Below, piece after piece: positions 9,584 through 17,751 of a stretch of DNA of 64,000 bases. The translations under genes and the position numbers were made by a program. Source of the DNA: Acidobacteriota bacterium (lineage in GTDB: Bacteria; Acidobacteriota; Vicinamibacteria; Vicinamibacterales; UBA8438); assembly GCA_011523845.1 (NCBI GenBank), contig WTFV01000121.1, forward strand, positions 1 to 64,000, written 5' to 3'. The notes under the pieces are model-generated. The model was not told the DNA's origin and did no database searches. It saw only the letters and a list, made by a program, of their open reading frames with translations. Position 1 is the first letter of the stretch; every line of letters begins with the position of its first letter.

Positions 9584-10894
9584 ATGTCCCTCGATGCCGG
9601 CGACAGGCTCGGCCCCTATGCGATCGAGGCCCCGCTCGGCGCCGGCGGCATGGGCGAGGTCTACCGCGCCACCGACACCCGACTCGACCGTTCGGTCGCC
9701 GTCAAGGTCCTGACGCAGCAGGTCGCCGCCAACCCCGAGGCGCGGGAGCGCTTCGAGCGCGAGGCGCGCGCGGTGGCCGCGCTGAGCCATCCGCACATCT
9801 GCACGCTGCACGACATCGGCAACCAGGGCGGCACCGACTACCTGGTCATGGAGCTGTTGGCGGGCGAGTCGCTCGCGGCGCGCCTCGAGCGCGGGGCCCT
9901 GCCGCTGGACGAGGCGCTGTCGATCGGCATCGCCATCGCGGACGCGCTGGATGCGGCGCACCGGCAGGGGATCCTGCACCGTGACCTGAAGCCGGGCAAC
10001 GTGATGCTCACCCCTGACGGCGTGAAGCTGCTCGACTTCGGACTGGCGAAGCTGGGCACCGGCAAGCGGGAGGCCGATGCCGGGGAGGCGCCGACCCGCA
10101 CCGCGGCGCTGACCGCCGAGGGGACGATCCTCGGCACGCTGAACTACATGTCCCCGGAGCAGCTCGACGGCAAGCCCGCCGATGCCCGCTCCGACGTCTT
10201 CGCCTTCGGCGCCACGCTCTACGAGATGGTCACCGGACGCCGAGCCTTCGAGGGCGCGGGACGGGCCAGCATCATCAGCGCCGTCATCAAGGACCAGCCC
10301 CCGGCGATTGCGGAGGTGCAGCCGCTGGCGCCGACGGGGTTGGGCCGGTTGGTCGACACGTGTCTGGCGAAGGACCCCGACGACCGCTGGCAGACCATGC
10401 GCGACCTCGCGCGCGAGCTGCGCTGGGTGGCGCAGGCGGACTCCACCGAGGCGCACGCAGTCGAACCAGCCGCGCAGGCGGCGCCGCCGCGCCTGTGGTT
10501 CGCAGGCAGCCTCGTCGCCGCCGCGCTCGTCGCGGCCGTGGCGGGCTGGGCGCTCAAGCCGGTGCCGGTACTCCCGGCCCCCGACGTGCAGCGCTTCGTC
10601 ATCGACGCTCCCGTCGGCCACCGGGTGACCCGACCCTTCAGCGTGTCGCCCGACGGCAGAGTCGTGGTCTACGGCGCTGGCGACGGCGAGGTCAACCGAC
10701 TCTACGCGCGCCCGCTCGACTCGTTCGACACGACGCCGGTGGCCGGCTCGGAGGGCATCGGCGGGGACTTCCTGGTCGATGGCCGCCGCCGCCCAGCGCA
10801 CGCCGGGCGGACAGGGACCCTTCGACATTCACCTGCTGTCACTCGACGGCGAGGAGCCCAACGTCGAGCGCGGCGCCGGCGTTGCCGACCGTGA
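9584..10894 (+). CDS. membrane Ser/Thr protein kinase, sensor domain cut off
   Basis: This is a Hanks-type kinase. The glycine loop is GAGGMGEV, the ATP lysine is Lys41, the catalytic loop is HRDLKPGN (Asp134), DFG is at 151-153, and the NYMSPEQLDG activation segment is present. A membrane helix at about residues 304-324 leads into a TolB/WD40-like sensor that normally forms a full propeller. Here only the first blade is present (DVQRFVIDAPVG to SFDTTPVAGSEG). From about residue 394 (base 10763) the sequence is out-of-frame, arginine-rich translation. A later part of a TolB-type propeller (GPFDIHLLSLDGEEP) reappears in another frame at 10815-10860. The kinase domain is intact but the sensor is deleted and frameshifted. 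Confidence 0.85.
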   Translation: MSLDAGDRLGPYAIEAPLGAGGMGEVYRATDTRLDRSVAVKVLTQQVAANPEARERFEREARAVAALSHPHICTLHDIGNQGGTDYLVMELLAGESLAARLERGALPLDEALSIGIAIADALDAAHRQGILHRDLKPGNVMLTPDGVKLLDFGLAKLGTGKREADAGEAPTRTAALTAEGTILGTLNYMSPEQLDGKPADARSDVFAFGATLYEMVTGRRAFEGAGRASIISAVIKDQPPAIAEVQPLAPTGLGRLVDTCLAKDPDDRWQTMRDLARELRWVAQADSTEAHAVEPAAQAAPPRLWFAGSLVAAALVAAVAGWALKPVPVLPAPDVQRFVIDAPVGHRVTRPFSVSPDGRVVVYGAGDGEVNRLYARPLDSFDTTPVAGSEGIGGDFLVDGRRRPAHAGRTGTLRHSPAVTRRRGAQRRARRRRCRP

Positions 10895-10958
10895 CCGCCA
10901 TCATCGCCGGCGCAGCGGTGAAACGCGCACGGACGAGGACGTTCGTGTCGATGAACAT
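10839..10958 (-). pseudogene. VapC (PIN toxin) 5' fragment
   Basis: The first 13 or more codons read MFIDTNVLVRARF, the typical start of a PIN-domain ribonuclease with its first catalytic Asp. After about 17 codons the frame runs into the inverted kinase remnant and stops at 10839. The other acidic residues of the PIN active site are absent, so no toxin can be made. The ATG lies 7 bases after the stop of the antitoxin-like gene, as in an intact vapBC operon. The junction with the kinase remnant is near 10890-10905. Confidence 0.7.
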
Positions 10959-10965
10959 CCGGCGC

Positions 10966-11406
10966 TCAGCGGCCCCGGTCGTCGTAGAGGTCCTCGCGCC
11001 GCAACGACAGGCCGGAAGGCCATGGACCGGGGTCGTGCGGAGGAAACGCCTCGTCGAGATCAACCGCTACACCAGGCGCGCGAGAAGTCGTCCCGACCGG
11101 TTGAGCCGTGTAGTCCACGGACCCGTCACGCTCGAACACCAGCGTCTCCTGCTCGAGATCCACGGCGCGAGTCTTCCAGCCCGCCACCCGCCACGCCAGT
11201 GCCTGGCCGTGACCGCCCGCGTTCCGTTGATTGGACCACCACGGCCGGTGGACCCGCGCCGATTCCGGGAGCGTGAACCCGAGCACGGCCTCGAGGTCGG
11301 TGAACGAGACCCGCCACTCGCGGCCCGCGCGCGCACGCAGAATTCGATACAAGGGCGCGTACTTGCCCCGTTCCACGGTTCTGCGGAGACGCTCTTCCCT
11401 GACCAT
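10966..11406 (-). CDS. small domain protein with VapB-like C-terminal tail
   Basis: The first 90 or so residues of this 146-residue protein contain KYAPLYRILRARAGREW, a LPESARVHRPWWSNQ motif and ALAWRVAGWKTRAVDL. I recognise this as a small uncharacterised domain family, I believe DUF7662. The last 30 residues (AFPPHDPGPWPSG, then SLRREDLYDDRGR) look like the toxin-binding tail of a VapB antitoxin, and a VapC start follows 7 bases later. I infer an antitoxin with an unusual N-terminal domain whose toxin partner is now truncated. The domain identification is from memory of the motif. Confidence 0.6.
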   Translation of the reverse strand: MVREERLRRTVERGKYAPLYRILRARAGREWRVSFTDLEAVLGFTLPESARVHRPWWSNQRNAGGHGQALAWRVAGWKTRAVDLEQETLVFERDGSVDYTAQPVGTTSRAPGVAVDLDEAFPPHDPGPWPSGLSLRREDLYDDRGR

Positions 11407-11441
11407 CGTGTCGCAGGCAAGGTCTGACTGACTTACCTACT

Positions 11442-12000
11442 CTAGCACGGCATCGAGGTCGATGGCGGCCGCGCCCGCTCGGCCGAGTGAGTCCCCGGTT
11501 CCCGCTTCGTCCACCTCGATGGAACGGAAGGGCTCCCCGATGAGGGGAGCCTGTCGGCCAACGTCGCCCCGACGACGCTCGTCGTCGACGCAAGTCGTCG
11601 CTTCAGCTCCCGTATGGTGGCGGCGTAGTCGTCCGACTGCCCGGCAGGGTTCCCGCGGTCCATCTCGAGCCGCACCGCCAGGTACTCCTCGGCGGGGAAC
11701 GCCGTCTCGACCGACGCCACCCGCGCGGATTGAACCTGCAGCACGTACGCCACGCCGGTGAACGTCACGGTCGCGGCAATCTGCGCGACGATCACACCCG
11801 TCCAGATGCCGCCCATCTTTGCAGGCCGCTCGCGCCGCCGGTCAGTTCACGAAGCCGGGTCCCCACGCCTCGCCGAGTGACCTTCAGCCCGGGCAGCACG
11901 CCCGTCACCGCCGCCGCCAGCAAACGTCAGCAGCACGGCGTAGGTCAGCGTCGTCGCAGAGAGGCCTCCCCTCAACCAGATGCGAGGTCACGTTCACCTC
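11442..12000 (-). pseudogene. ADOP permease internal fragment
   Basis: Reading from 12000 down, the translation shows LTYAVLLTF and LRELTGG-like pieces in changing frames. From 11816 it then shows MGGIWTGVIVAQIAATVTF, YLAVRLEMDRG and TSVVGATLADRLP. These belong to the middle of an ADOP permease, from the end of the first FtsX block into the second periplasmic core. At least two frameshifts are present, and neither the N-terminal domain nor the last FtsX block is there. It is a decayed fragment. Confidence 0.65.
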
Positions 12001-12046
12001 CCCGTGGCGGTCTTCTATCGCTGTCTAGAGGAACACCAGAGCGTCT

Positions 12047-12068
12047 CTCCTGTAGCTGTCAACAGGAG
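12047..12068. terminator. hairpin, possible terminator remnant
   Basis: CTCCTGT and ACAGGAG form a perfect 7-base stem with an 8-base loop. There is no clear T-run on either side. It lies about 210 bases beyond the end of the leftward gene at 12281. The rest of 12001-12280 shows no gene that I can support. Confidence 0.3.
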
Positions 12069-12280
12069 CCAGCCTGGTTCATGTGCCCGTGCCACGCTGT
12101 GCACGCCGACTCGTGGACAAGGCCCCTCGTCAGCTACGTGACTACGGATATGTTGTGGTGAGGGGCGATTCGAACCCCGATGTCGGCGTACTCTCAGCGG
12201 AAAGGCCTGGCACGCTTCGCGCTGGGCTCGCGGAGCCGCCGCCGGGTTCTGGCGGCAGCCCCCCAAGCGCAATAGCGCTA

Positions 12281-14458
12281 CTAGTGCGCCAGCGGGTCCG
12301 GCCGCACCTGGAACTTGAAGACCGGCGCCACGCGCTCGGTCCCGCCCTCGGCGTGGAACGGGGCCCGGCTGCCCGACGTCGTCCAGATCCCGCGGCCCTT
12401 CCAGCCGGTATCGGGGTCGTCGATCCGGCCGTCCAACCCCTTGCCGAAGAAGCTCCCCAGCGGATAGGGCACGCGGAAGTTGTGGAACTGGCCGTCCACC
12501 AGCGCGAGCACGCCCTCGGACAGGTTGCCGGTCGCCAGCGGGATGTTCTCGCCGAGCCCCAGCAGATTGAACCGGTCGGTGAAGTTGTAGTAGGCCGATT
12601 CGGCGGCCCCGGAATCGACCGCTCCCTTGAAGTTCGGCCCCGGGAACTGATGGAGCGCCCAGCCTTCCGGGCAGTGCCGGCCGGTGGCTTCGGGCCCATT
12701 GAGCGGACCGGCGCACTTCGTGCGGTCGAAGCTCGCGAAGTGGCCGCTCGCCAGCACGGTCCAGACGACGCCGTCGCTGTCGACGTCCATGCCGCGCGGC
12801 GAGAAACCCTGCACCGCCGCATCGTCCTCGTTCCACGGCACCTCGTAGAACTCCACCAGCGCGGTGTGGACCGGATCGTCCCCCGGCACGAGCCGCACGA
12901 GCCCGCCGGGGAACCCCAGGGTCGAGCCCCAGATCGATCCGTCCAGCGGACTGGGGGCGACGCCGTAGAAGCCGCGCTCGATCCGCGCGTCCTTCGCGGG
13001 ATCGATGGGCTCGCCCGGCTCGACGTACTCGTCCCGCCGGCCGTTGCCGTTGGTGTCGAGCACCTGCACGGTCCAGCCCTGCGCCAGCTCCTCGTCGCCG
13101 GTCTCGTCGAACACCTTGGTGTCGAACCAGGCCACCACCGGTCCGCTGCCGCAGAACCACAGCTTGTCGTCCCAGGCGAAGTTCAGGTGGTGGGTCCCGA
13201 AGCAGGTGTTGACGGTGGTGACCTCGCCCGTCTCGGGGTCGTACATCTGGACCTGGCGGTTGCTCCGCTCGATAGGGAACGCCTGCGCGGACGGATGGCT
13301 CGACCCCGGCTGGCAGAAGGCCGGCGTCTCGGCCGCACGCACGCGGGCGGCGATCCAGACGCGCGCCCGGCTGTCCATGGCGAAGCTGTGGGCGACGCTG
13401 CGACTGTGCCAGATGAGCTCGTCGCCCCAGTAGGGGGACGACATCTTGGGCGGGGTGTCCGCCGAGCTCGGCGTGTCGGCGTCGCGCACCTGCAGCGGCA
13501 CGACGCTGGCGACGTGCGTGTTCGGGTCCACGACCGGCATGTCGTCCGTGCTGTTTTCCGGGGCGCCGTAGACCGGGCCGTTGGCGTTGACCGTCGGGTC
13601 GCGCTTGTCGGCCGAAATCAGGTCGTGCATGTACGCCTCCGGGTCCGACCAGTCCCACAGCGTCACGACGACGTTGCGCTCCACGCCCCGCGGCCGGGGC
13701 GGCGGGGTCATCGGGTACTCGCCCGCCTGGATGCGGTCGGTCCAGTCGGCGTACATCGCCAGCGCCCGGTCGCGCCCGACCACGGCCAGCCGGGCGTCCA
13801 TGGTAGCGCCGGCCTGTCCGGACTGCACACGCCGGTCCCAGGCGGCGAAGTGCGAGTCGAAGTCGCCGAGCGCCTCGGGAATCTCGCGCGTGGCCTTGTT
13901 CCCCAGCGCGTGGCATCCGGTGCAGCCGTCCGTGTTGACCACCGAGCGGATCCACTCGCCCTGGGACTCGATGTCCGGCGAGATGCCGTTGCCGGCCGTC
14001 CCCGTGCCCGGGAACTCGTCCGGCGCCGGGACCTCCAGCAGGGCGAACCAGTCCTGCGCCGGGTAGTACTCGGCCGCCGCGGCGGCGTCAGGAGCGACGA
14101 CCGCCGTCAGATCGAGCCGCGTGCCGGGCTCCGCTTGCACCTTCTCGGAATCGACCAGCCCATAGCCGCGCACCCACACGTCGTAGGTGGCCTGCGGAAG
14201 ATCGGGGAGGAGGTAGCGTCCCGCATCGTCCGTCACCACGCTCCTGACGAAACGGGTGGGCAGATCGCGCGTTTCGGCGATCACCCAGACCCCGGCCTCG
14301 GGGCCGTCGGGGCCGATGACCACCCCGGCGATGTCGTCGCCGTCCATCGGGATCGCCCCGCCGGGCGCCTGACCGGAGAGCACCGCGACGAGCGACGCGG
14401 TGACGAGGACTACTGTCGCGATTCCGATGCTGGTCGAAGACAACACGATGCGAGCCAT
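12281..14458 (-). CDS. secreted CxxCH propeller protein with carboxypeptidase-regulatory-like domain
   Basis: This 725-residue exported protein has a signal anchor at residues 8-28 and a CnaB/carboxypeptidase-regulatory-like beta-sandwich at about 42-120 (IAGVVIGPDGPEAGVWVIAE). A c-type heme motif CTGCH follows at 179-183, then a long beta-propeller-like region with repeated short motifs such as GFPGGLVRLVPGD and ASGHFASFDR. It resembles acidobacterial proteins with virginiamycin B lyase-like propellers, which may be periplasmic oxidoreductases; the substrate is unknown. Heme attachment would need the Ccm system encoded at 2.7-5.7 kb. Start ATG 14458 has GGGAGGAGG 8 bases upstream, which rules out the much longer upstream open frame. 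Confidence 0.82.
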   Translation of the reverse strand: MARIVLSSTSIGIATVVLVTASLVAVLSGQAPGGAIPMDGDDIAGVVIGPDGPEAGVWVIAETRDLPTRFVRSVVTDDAGRYLLPDLPQATYDVWVRGYGLVDSEKVQAEPGTRLDLTAVVAPDAAAAAEYYPAQDWFALLEVPAPDEFPGTGTAGNGISPDIESQGEWIRSVVNTDGCTGCHALGNKATREIPEALGDFDSHFAAWDRRVQSGQAGATMDARLAVVGRDRALAMYADWTDRIQAGEYPMTPPPRPRGVERNVVVTLWDWSDPEAYMHDLISADKRDPTVNANGPVYGAPENSTDDMPVVDPNTHVASVVPLQVRDADTPSSADTPPKMSSPYWGDELIWHSRSVAHSFAMDSRARVWIAARVRAAETPAFCQPGSSHPSAQAFPIERSNRQVQMYDPETGEVTTVNTCFGTHHLNFAWDDKLWFCGSGPVVAWFDTKVFDETGDEELAQGWTVQVLDTNGNGRRDEYVEPGEPIDPAKDARIERGFYGVAPSPLDGSIWGSTLGFPGGLVRLVPGDDPVHTALVEFYEVPWNEDDAAVQGFSPRGMDVDSDGVVWTVLASGHFASFDRTKCAGPLNGPEATGRHCPEGWALHQFPGPNFKGAVDSGAAESAYYNFTDRFNLLGLGENIPLATGNLSEGVLALVDGQFHNFRVPYPLGSFFGKGLDGRIDDPDTGWKGRGIWTTSGSRAPFHAEGGTERVAPVFKFQVRPDPLAH

Positions 14459-14829
14459 GTTCAACCTCCTCCCGTTCCGGATGCCGCCGGTCGCCACGCC
14501 CGGAATGCGAGTCGGTCGGCTCCAGAGCGTGGGCTCCATCATGCCACCCGTCCCGACGGCAGCGCAACGCGGGGGACCGGATTCCGGCCGGGAGTCTGCG
14601 TCGCGGAGAGGGCGCCGACGCGATCGGCCGGCGAAGCAGTCGACCAGGAAACCTGGTCGCATCGTCAGGGTCCGGGTTCCTGGTCGCTCCTCGTCGTTTC
14701 GACTTCTACTCTTGTGCTGGCGTGTCCGCAATCCGCGCCGAGGGTGGCAGCCCCGGCGGCCGGTCCTCGGCCGTGATTCCGCCGAGCCGAACCTGTTGTC
14801 CGCGGTTGCGTTCGGCGACGGTTTCCAGG

Positions 14830-15717
14830 CTACGACATGCCGGTAATCGCTCCGGGGGTGGCGCGCGGGTCGCGCGGTCCCCACGCGCCGGCCGCCACCC
14901 GGCCCAGAAAGTCCGCGATGAACGCGTTCACGAGTTCGGGCTCTTCCAGGTTCAGCGTGTGCCCGGACTTCGGCAAGACGGCGAGGCCGCTACGGGGGAC
15001 GACGCGCTTGAGCCACAGGCTCGTCTCCAGGCAGCCGTCGTCCTCGTCGCCCGCGAGGATCAGCACCGGGGCCGCGATCGCGGACAGCTCCGCCTCCAGC
15101 AAGTACAGCGACGGCCGTTCCCGCTGCACGCCCCGCATCGTGCGCACGGCTCCATCCACCGGGTGCTCCCCCAGTTCGCGCACGAGCTGCTCCCACCCGC
15201 GAGGGTCCTTGTTCCGGAACTGCACCCGCGCCGGCCCCGACAGGTACCGTCGAGCGAACGACTCGATCCCCGACTCCTCGATCAGCCGGACGATTGCCTC
15301 GCACTCGTCGCGGAAACGCGACGCTTCCGCGGGGCGGGCACCATAGCCGGTTCCGGTTATCACCAGCGATCGGACCCGCGCGGGGTGCTGCATCGCCAGA
15401 TGCAGTCCCGCGAAGCCGCCCATGGAGATGCCGATGACGTCGGCTTGCTCGACGCCGAGCCCGTCCAGCACGGCGACGGCGTCGTCCACCGCGTGCTGCT
15501 GCGAGTACGCGCCGGCCCGGGCCGGCACCTGCGACGGCGAGTAGCCTCGGGCTGCGTAGGTGATGCACCGATGCGTGCGAGAGAAACGCCGCACTTGCGG
15601 CTCCCAGCTCCGGTGATCGCCGGCGTACTCGTGAATGAACAGGATGGCATCGCCGCGACCCGTCGATTCCGTGTGGAGCTCCACGCCGTCGGACGTGATG
15701 ACTGTTCGTGCCGCCAT
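14830..15717 (-). CDS. alpha/beta-fold hydrolase
   Basis: This 295-residue hydrolase is similar to 3-oxoadipate enol-lactonase-type enzymes. It has the oxyanion strand FIHEYAGDHRSW, the nucleophile elbow GISMGGFAG, the acid strand VLILAGDEDD and the catalytic His in SGHTLNLEEPE. There is no signal peptide, so it is cytoplasmic. ATG 15717 is preferred because the protein then begins directly with the first strand (TVITSDGVELH); an upstream extension is unlike the family. The substrate cannot be read from the sequence. Confidence 0.88.
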   Translation of the reverse strand: MAARTVITSDGVELHTESTGRGDAILFIHEYAGDHRSWEPQVRRFSRTHRCITYAARGYSPSQVPARAGAYSQQHAVDDAVAVLDGLGVEQADVIGISMGGFAGLHLAMQHPARVRSLVITGTGYGARPAEASRFRDECEAIVRLIEESGIESFARRYLSGPARVQFRNKDPRGWEQLVRELGEHPVDGAVRTMRGVQRERPSLYLLEAELSAIAAPVLILAGDEDDGCLETSLWLKRVVPRSGLAVLPKSGHTLNLEEPELVNAFIADFLGRVAAGAWGPRDPRATPGAITGMS

Positions 15718-15819
15718 GCAACGTATGTCGGCCGCCGCCGCGCCACCGGCCACCCCTGGCCGTCAGCACGCCAGGGCCTGGTTCCCCTTTGCGCCTGCGC
15801 TCCCAGCCTCCTTTTGACA

Positions 15820-16136
15820 ACGCGCTGACCCTGACCCTCGGGATCCCGGTTGAGCGTATCAACGGGCCGGTGTTGCTCGTTTCAGGGCAGGACGACACCG
15901 TCTGGGCCTCGAGCTACATGACTGACCAGGTGGTCGAGCGACTGCGCCGTCACGAATTCCAGCACCCCGTGATCCACTTGTCGTACGAGGACGCCGGCCA
16001 CGCGATCGGCAGGCCCCACTATCGGATGTTCCCGGTGTTCGGAGGCACGTCGAGAGGGAACGCACGGGCACGCGCAGACCACTGGGAGCGGATGATCGAG
16101 TTCCTGGACGAGAATCTCGCTGTCGCATCTCCATAG
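15820..16136 (+). pseudogene. BAAT/dienelactone hydrolase-type C-terminal fragment
   Basis: The last 100 residues match the C-terminal part of acyl-CoA thioesterase/BAAT-type hydrolases. They include IPVERINGPVLLVSGQDD with the catalytic Asp and HLSYEDAGHAIGRP with the catalytic His, and end EFLDENLA. The nucleophile half of the protein is missing, and the upstream codons are unrelated sequence antisense to the neighbouring hydrolase. The remnant lies head-to-head with that intact alpha/beta hydrolase. Confidence 0.7.
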
Positions 16137-16174
16137 ACGATATGGAATGACCGGCCCGCAATCGTGCGGTCGAT

Positions 16175-16293
16175 ACGCCGCGCTGCTGCTGGTCCGCAGC
16201 CACCGTGGAGCTACGAGGAGCTGGCGGCGAACTCGAGCCTGCCTCCGTCGGCACCCTGTTTGCGCCGGGCTCGACAGGCGTTTCGCAAGGAGT
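16175..16293 (+). pseudogene. remnant copy of an ECF sigma-factor 3' end
   Basis: The DNA closely follows the 3' end of the intact sigma gene at about 18345-18475. Shared stretches include TACGCCGCGCTGCTGCTG, GCTACGAnGAGCTGGCGGC and CGACAGGCGTTTCGCAAGGAG. Small indels shift the frame between YAALLLVRSH and RQAFRKE, so no region 4 can be made. It appears to be a duplicated and decayed sigma region 4. Confidence 0.65.
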
Positions 16294-16439
16294 GCGTCAC
16301 CGATGCATCTTTCCGGTCGTCACAAGGACATCCGCCATGAAGGTGGCGGTAACGGGTTCCAGCGAGCGAACATCCTGCTGAATCCGCACCTCCGGTGCAC
16401 CTCCTGCGAATGCGTTCCGAGGAGGATCCCGGCGGAACC

Positions 16440-16880
16440 GCTGCCCGACCGCCGTTCCCTCCGGATCGGGGCCTCGGTGGCCAGCGCCTCCGGCGTCGTG
16501 GCCATGGTGCTCGGCGCCATTGGGCTCTACCGCGTCATCGCCTATCTCGTCGCCGGAAGGACGCGCGCGTTCGCGATCCGAGCGGCGCTGGGAGCCCGCT
16601 CCGGCACGTGCTGGCCACCGGAGCGTGGGTCGTCGCGGTCGGCGCCGGCGCCGGCGCCCGGCCGGGCTCTGCTCGCGACGCGTGTCGCCGCACAGGCGGC
16701 CAACGGGATTGCGCCGGCGGACCCGCTGGTGTGGGGGAGCGTCCTCCTGCTGCTCGTCGCCGTCTGCACGGCGGCGTTCGCGGGGCCGGCCCGGCGCATG
16801 GTCATGAGTGTCGCGCATCGCCGGCTCTCGAGTTGCGGCCTCCGAGAGCCTCGCGGTGGCGGGCAGCCCGGGGCGAGCCC
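16440..16880 (+). pseudogene. ADOP permease C-terminal FtsX fragment
   Basis: VASASGVVAMVLGAIGLYRV and the following AFAIRAALGAR match the last FtsX block of ADOP permeases. A frameshift occurs after this block: the next helix (VLATGAWVVAVGAGAGA) is read in another frame, and LVWGSVLLLLVAVCTAAFAG returns in the first. The family C-terminal residues are not conserved. Only the final sixth of a permease remains. Confidence 0.6.
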
Positions 16881-16969
16881 GGCCCAACCCCGTTGACTTC
16901 GGTTATGCTGGTCGAATCACTGCCGGGGTCGTCCACCATGGAAATCGATGCTCATCCCCCCGTCGCCCA

Positions 16970-17737
16970 ATGAAGAACAATCCTCTACCGCGACTCGACC
17001 AGTCACCGGACACGAGGGAACGTCTGCTCCCGTTCTGCAGACTTCAACCCGGTGATGTCTGGACCGATCCGGTGAACGGCCACCGAGTCGGTTGCTTGGA
17101 CGCGGCCGATGACCGAGCAGTCTCGGACCTGATGACCGGCGCGCGCGCGACGTTGGCCATACACGACCCACCGTACAACTTGGCAAGCTTCGAACGGCGG
17201 TCGATCGACGAGTTCGTGGATTGGGCACGGCAATGGGTACGGGCTTCCGAGTCTGCGCTCGACGCGCATGCATCCATGTACGTCTGGCTGGGCGCCGACC
17301 AAACGGACGGGTTTCAACCGTTACCGGACTTCATGCATATGATGCGCTCCCAGGAGTTTCGCCCGCGCAGCTTCATCACCATGCGAAATCAGCGCGGGTA
17401 CGGAACCCAGAAGAACTGGATGGCCGTTCGACAGGAACTGCTGTATTACGTCAGGGGCACACCCGCATTCCATGTCGAGGCGGAGTACACCGAGATTCCC
17501 AAGATCCTCACTACTCGACAGGCCAACATCGAGGTAACACCGGCGAAGGACAGATCCACATCAAACAGGACAACATCGAGGATTTTCGAGCGTACGAAGT
17601 ACAGCCGAATCTACTTGAGGACGCGATCCGTGCGGCGTACAGGCGCCAGATCGAGGCAAAGCGCTGAACGGCGGCGCATCGCCCACCACATCGCATTGTG
17701 CATGAAACTGTACACGGCTGCCGAGAGAATACTCTGA
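16970..17737 (+). pseudogene. N6/N4 DNA methylase fragment fused to unrelated tail
   Basis: Residues 1-185 resemble a DNA methyltransferase of the DPPY class: DPPYN at 66-70, a VWLGADQTDGFQPLPDF segment and a NQRGYGTQKNWMAVRQE segment. Homology ends at TEIPKIL (about base 17510). The region carrying the SAM-binding FxGxG motif, which lies C-terminal in this class, is absent, so the protein cannot be a working methylase. Base composition here is visibly lower in GC than the surroundings, which suggests transfer. Another frame then carries KQDNIEDFRAYEVQPNLLED and ends at 17667; I do not recognise that tail. A 15-base near-repeat (around 17519 and 17565) lies at the junction. Confidence 0.6.
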
Positions 17738-17751
17738 ACTAATGCAAATAG

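Noticed and set aside
12160..12240. tRNA-like T-arm on the minus strand (GGGGTTCGAATCGCCCC with a nearby CCA)
   Set aside because: The T-stem has mismatches, no acceptor stem pairs with it, and no anticodon arm fits upstream. At most it is a chance match or an old integration scar.
12083..14776. 897-codon open frame on the plus strand opposite the CxxCH propeller gene
   Set aside because: It is antisense to a protein with signal peptide, heme motif and ribosome site. Its translation is Arg/Val/Gly-rich without domains, as expected for shadow frames at this GC content.
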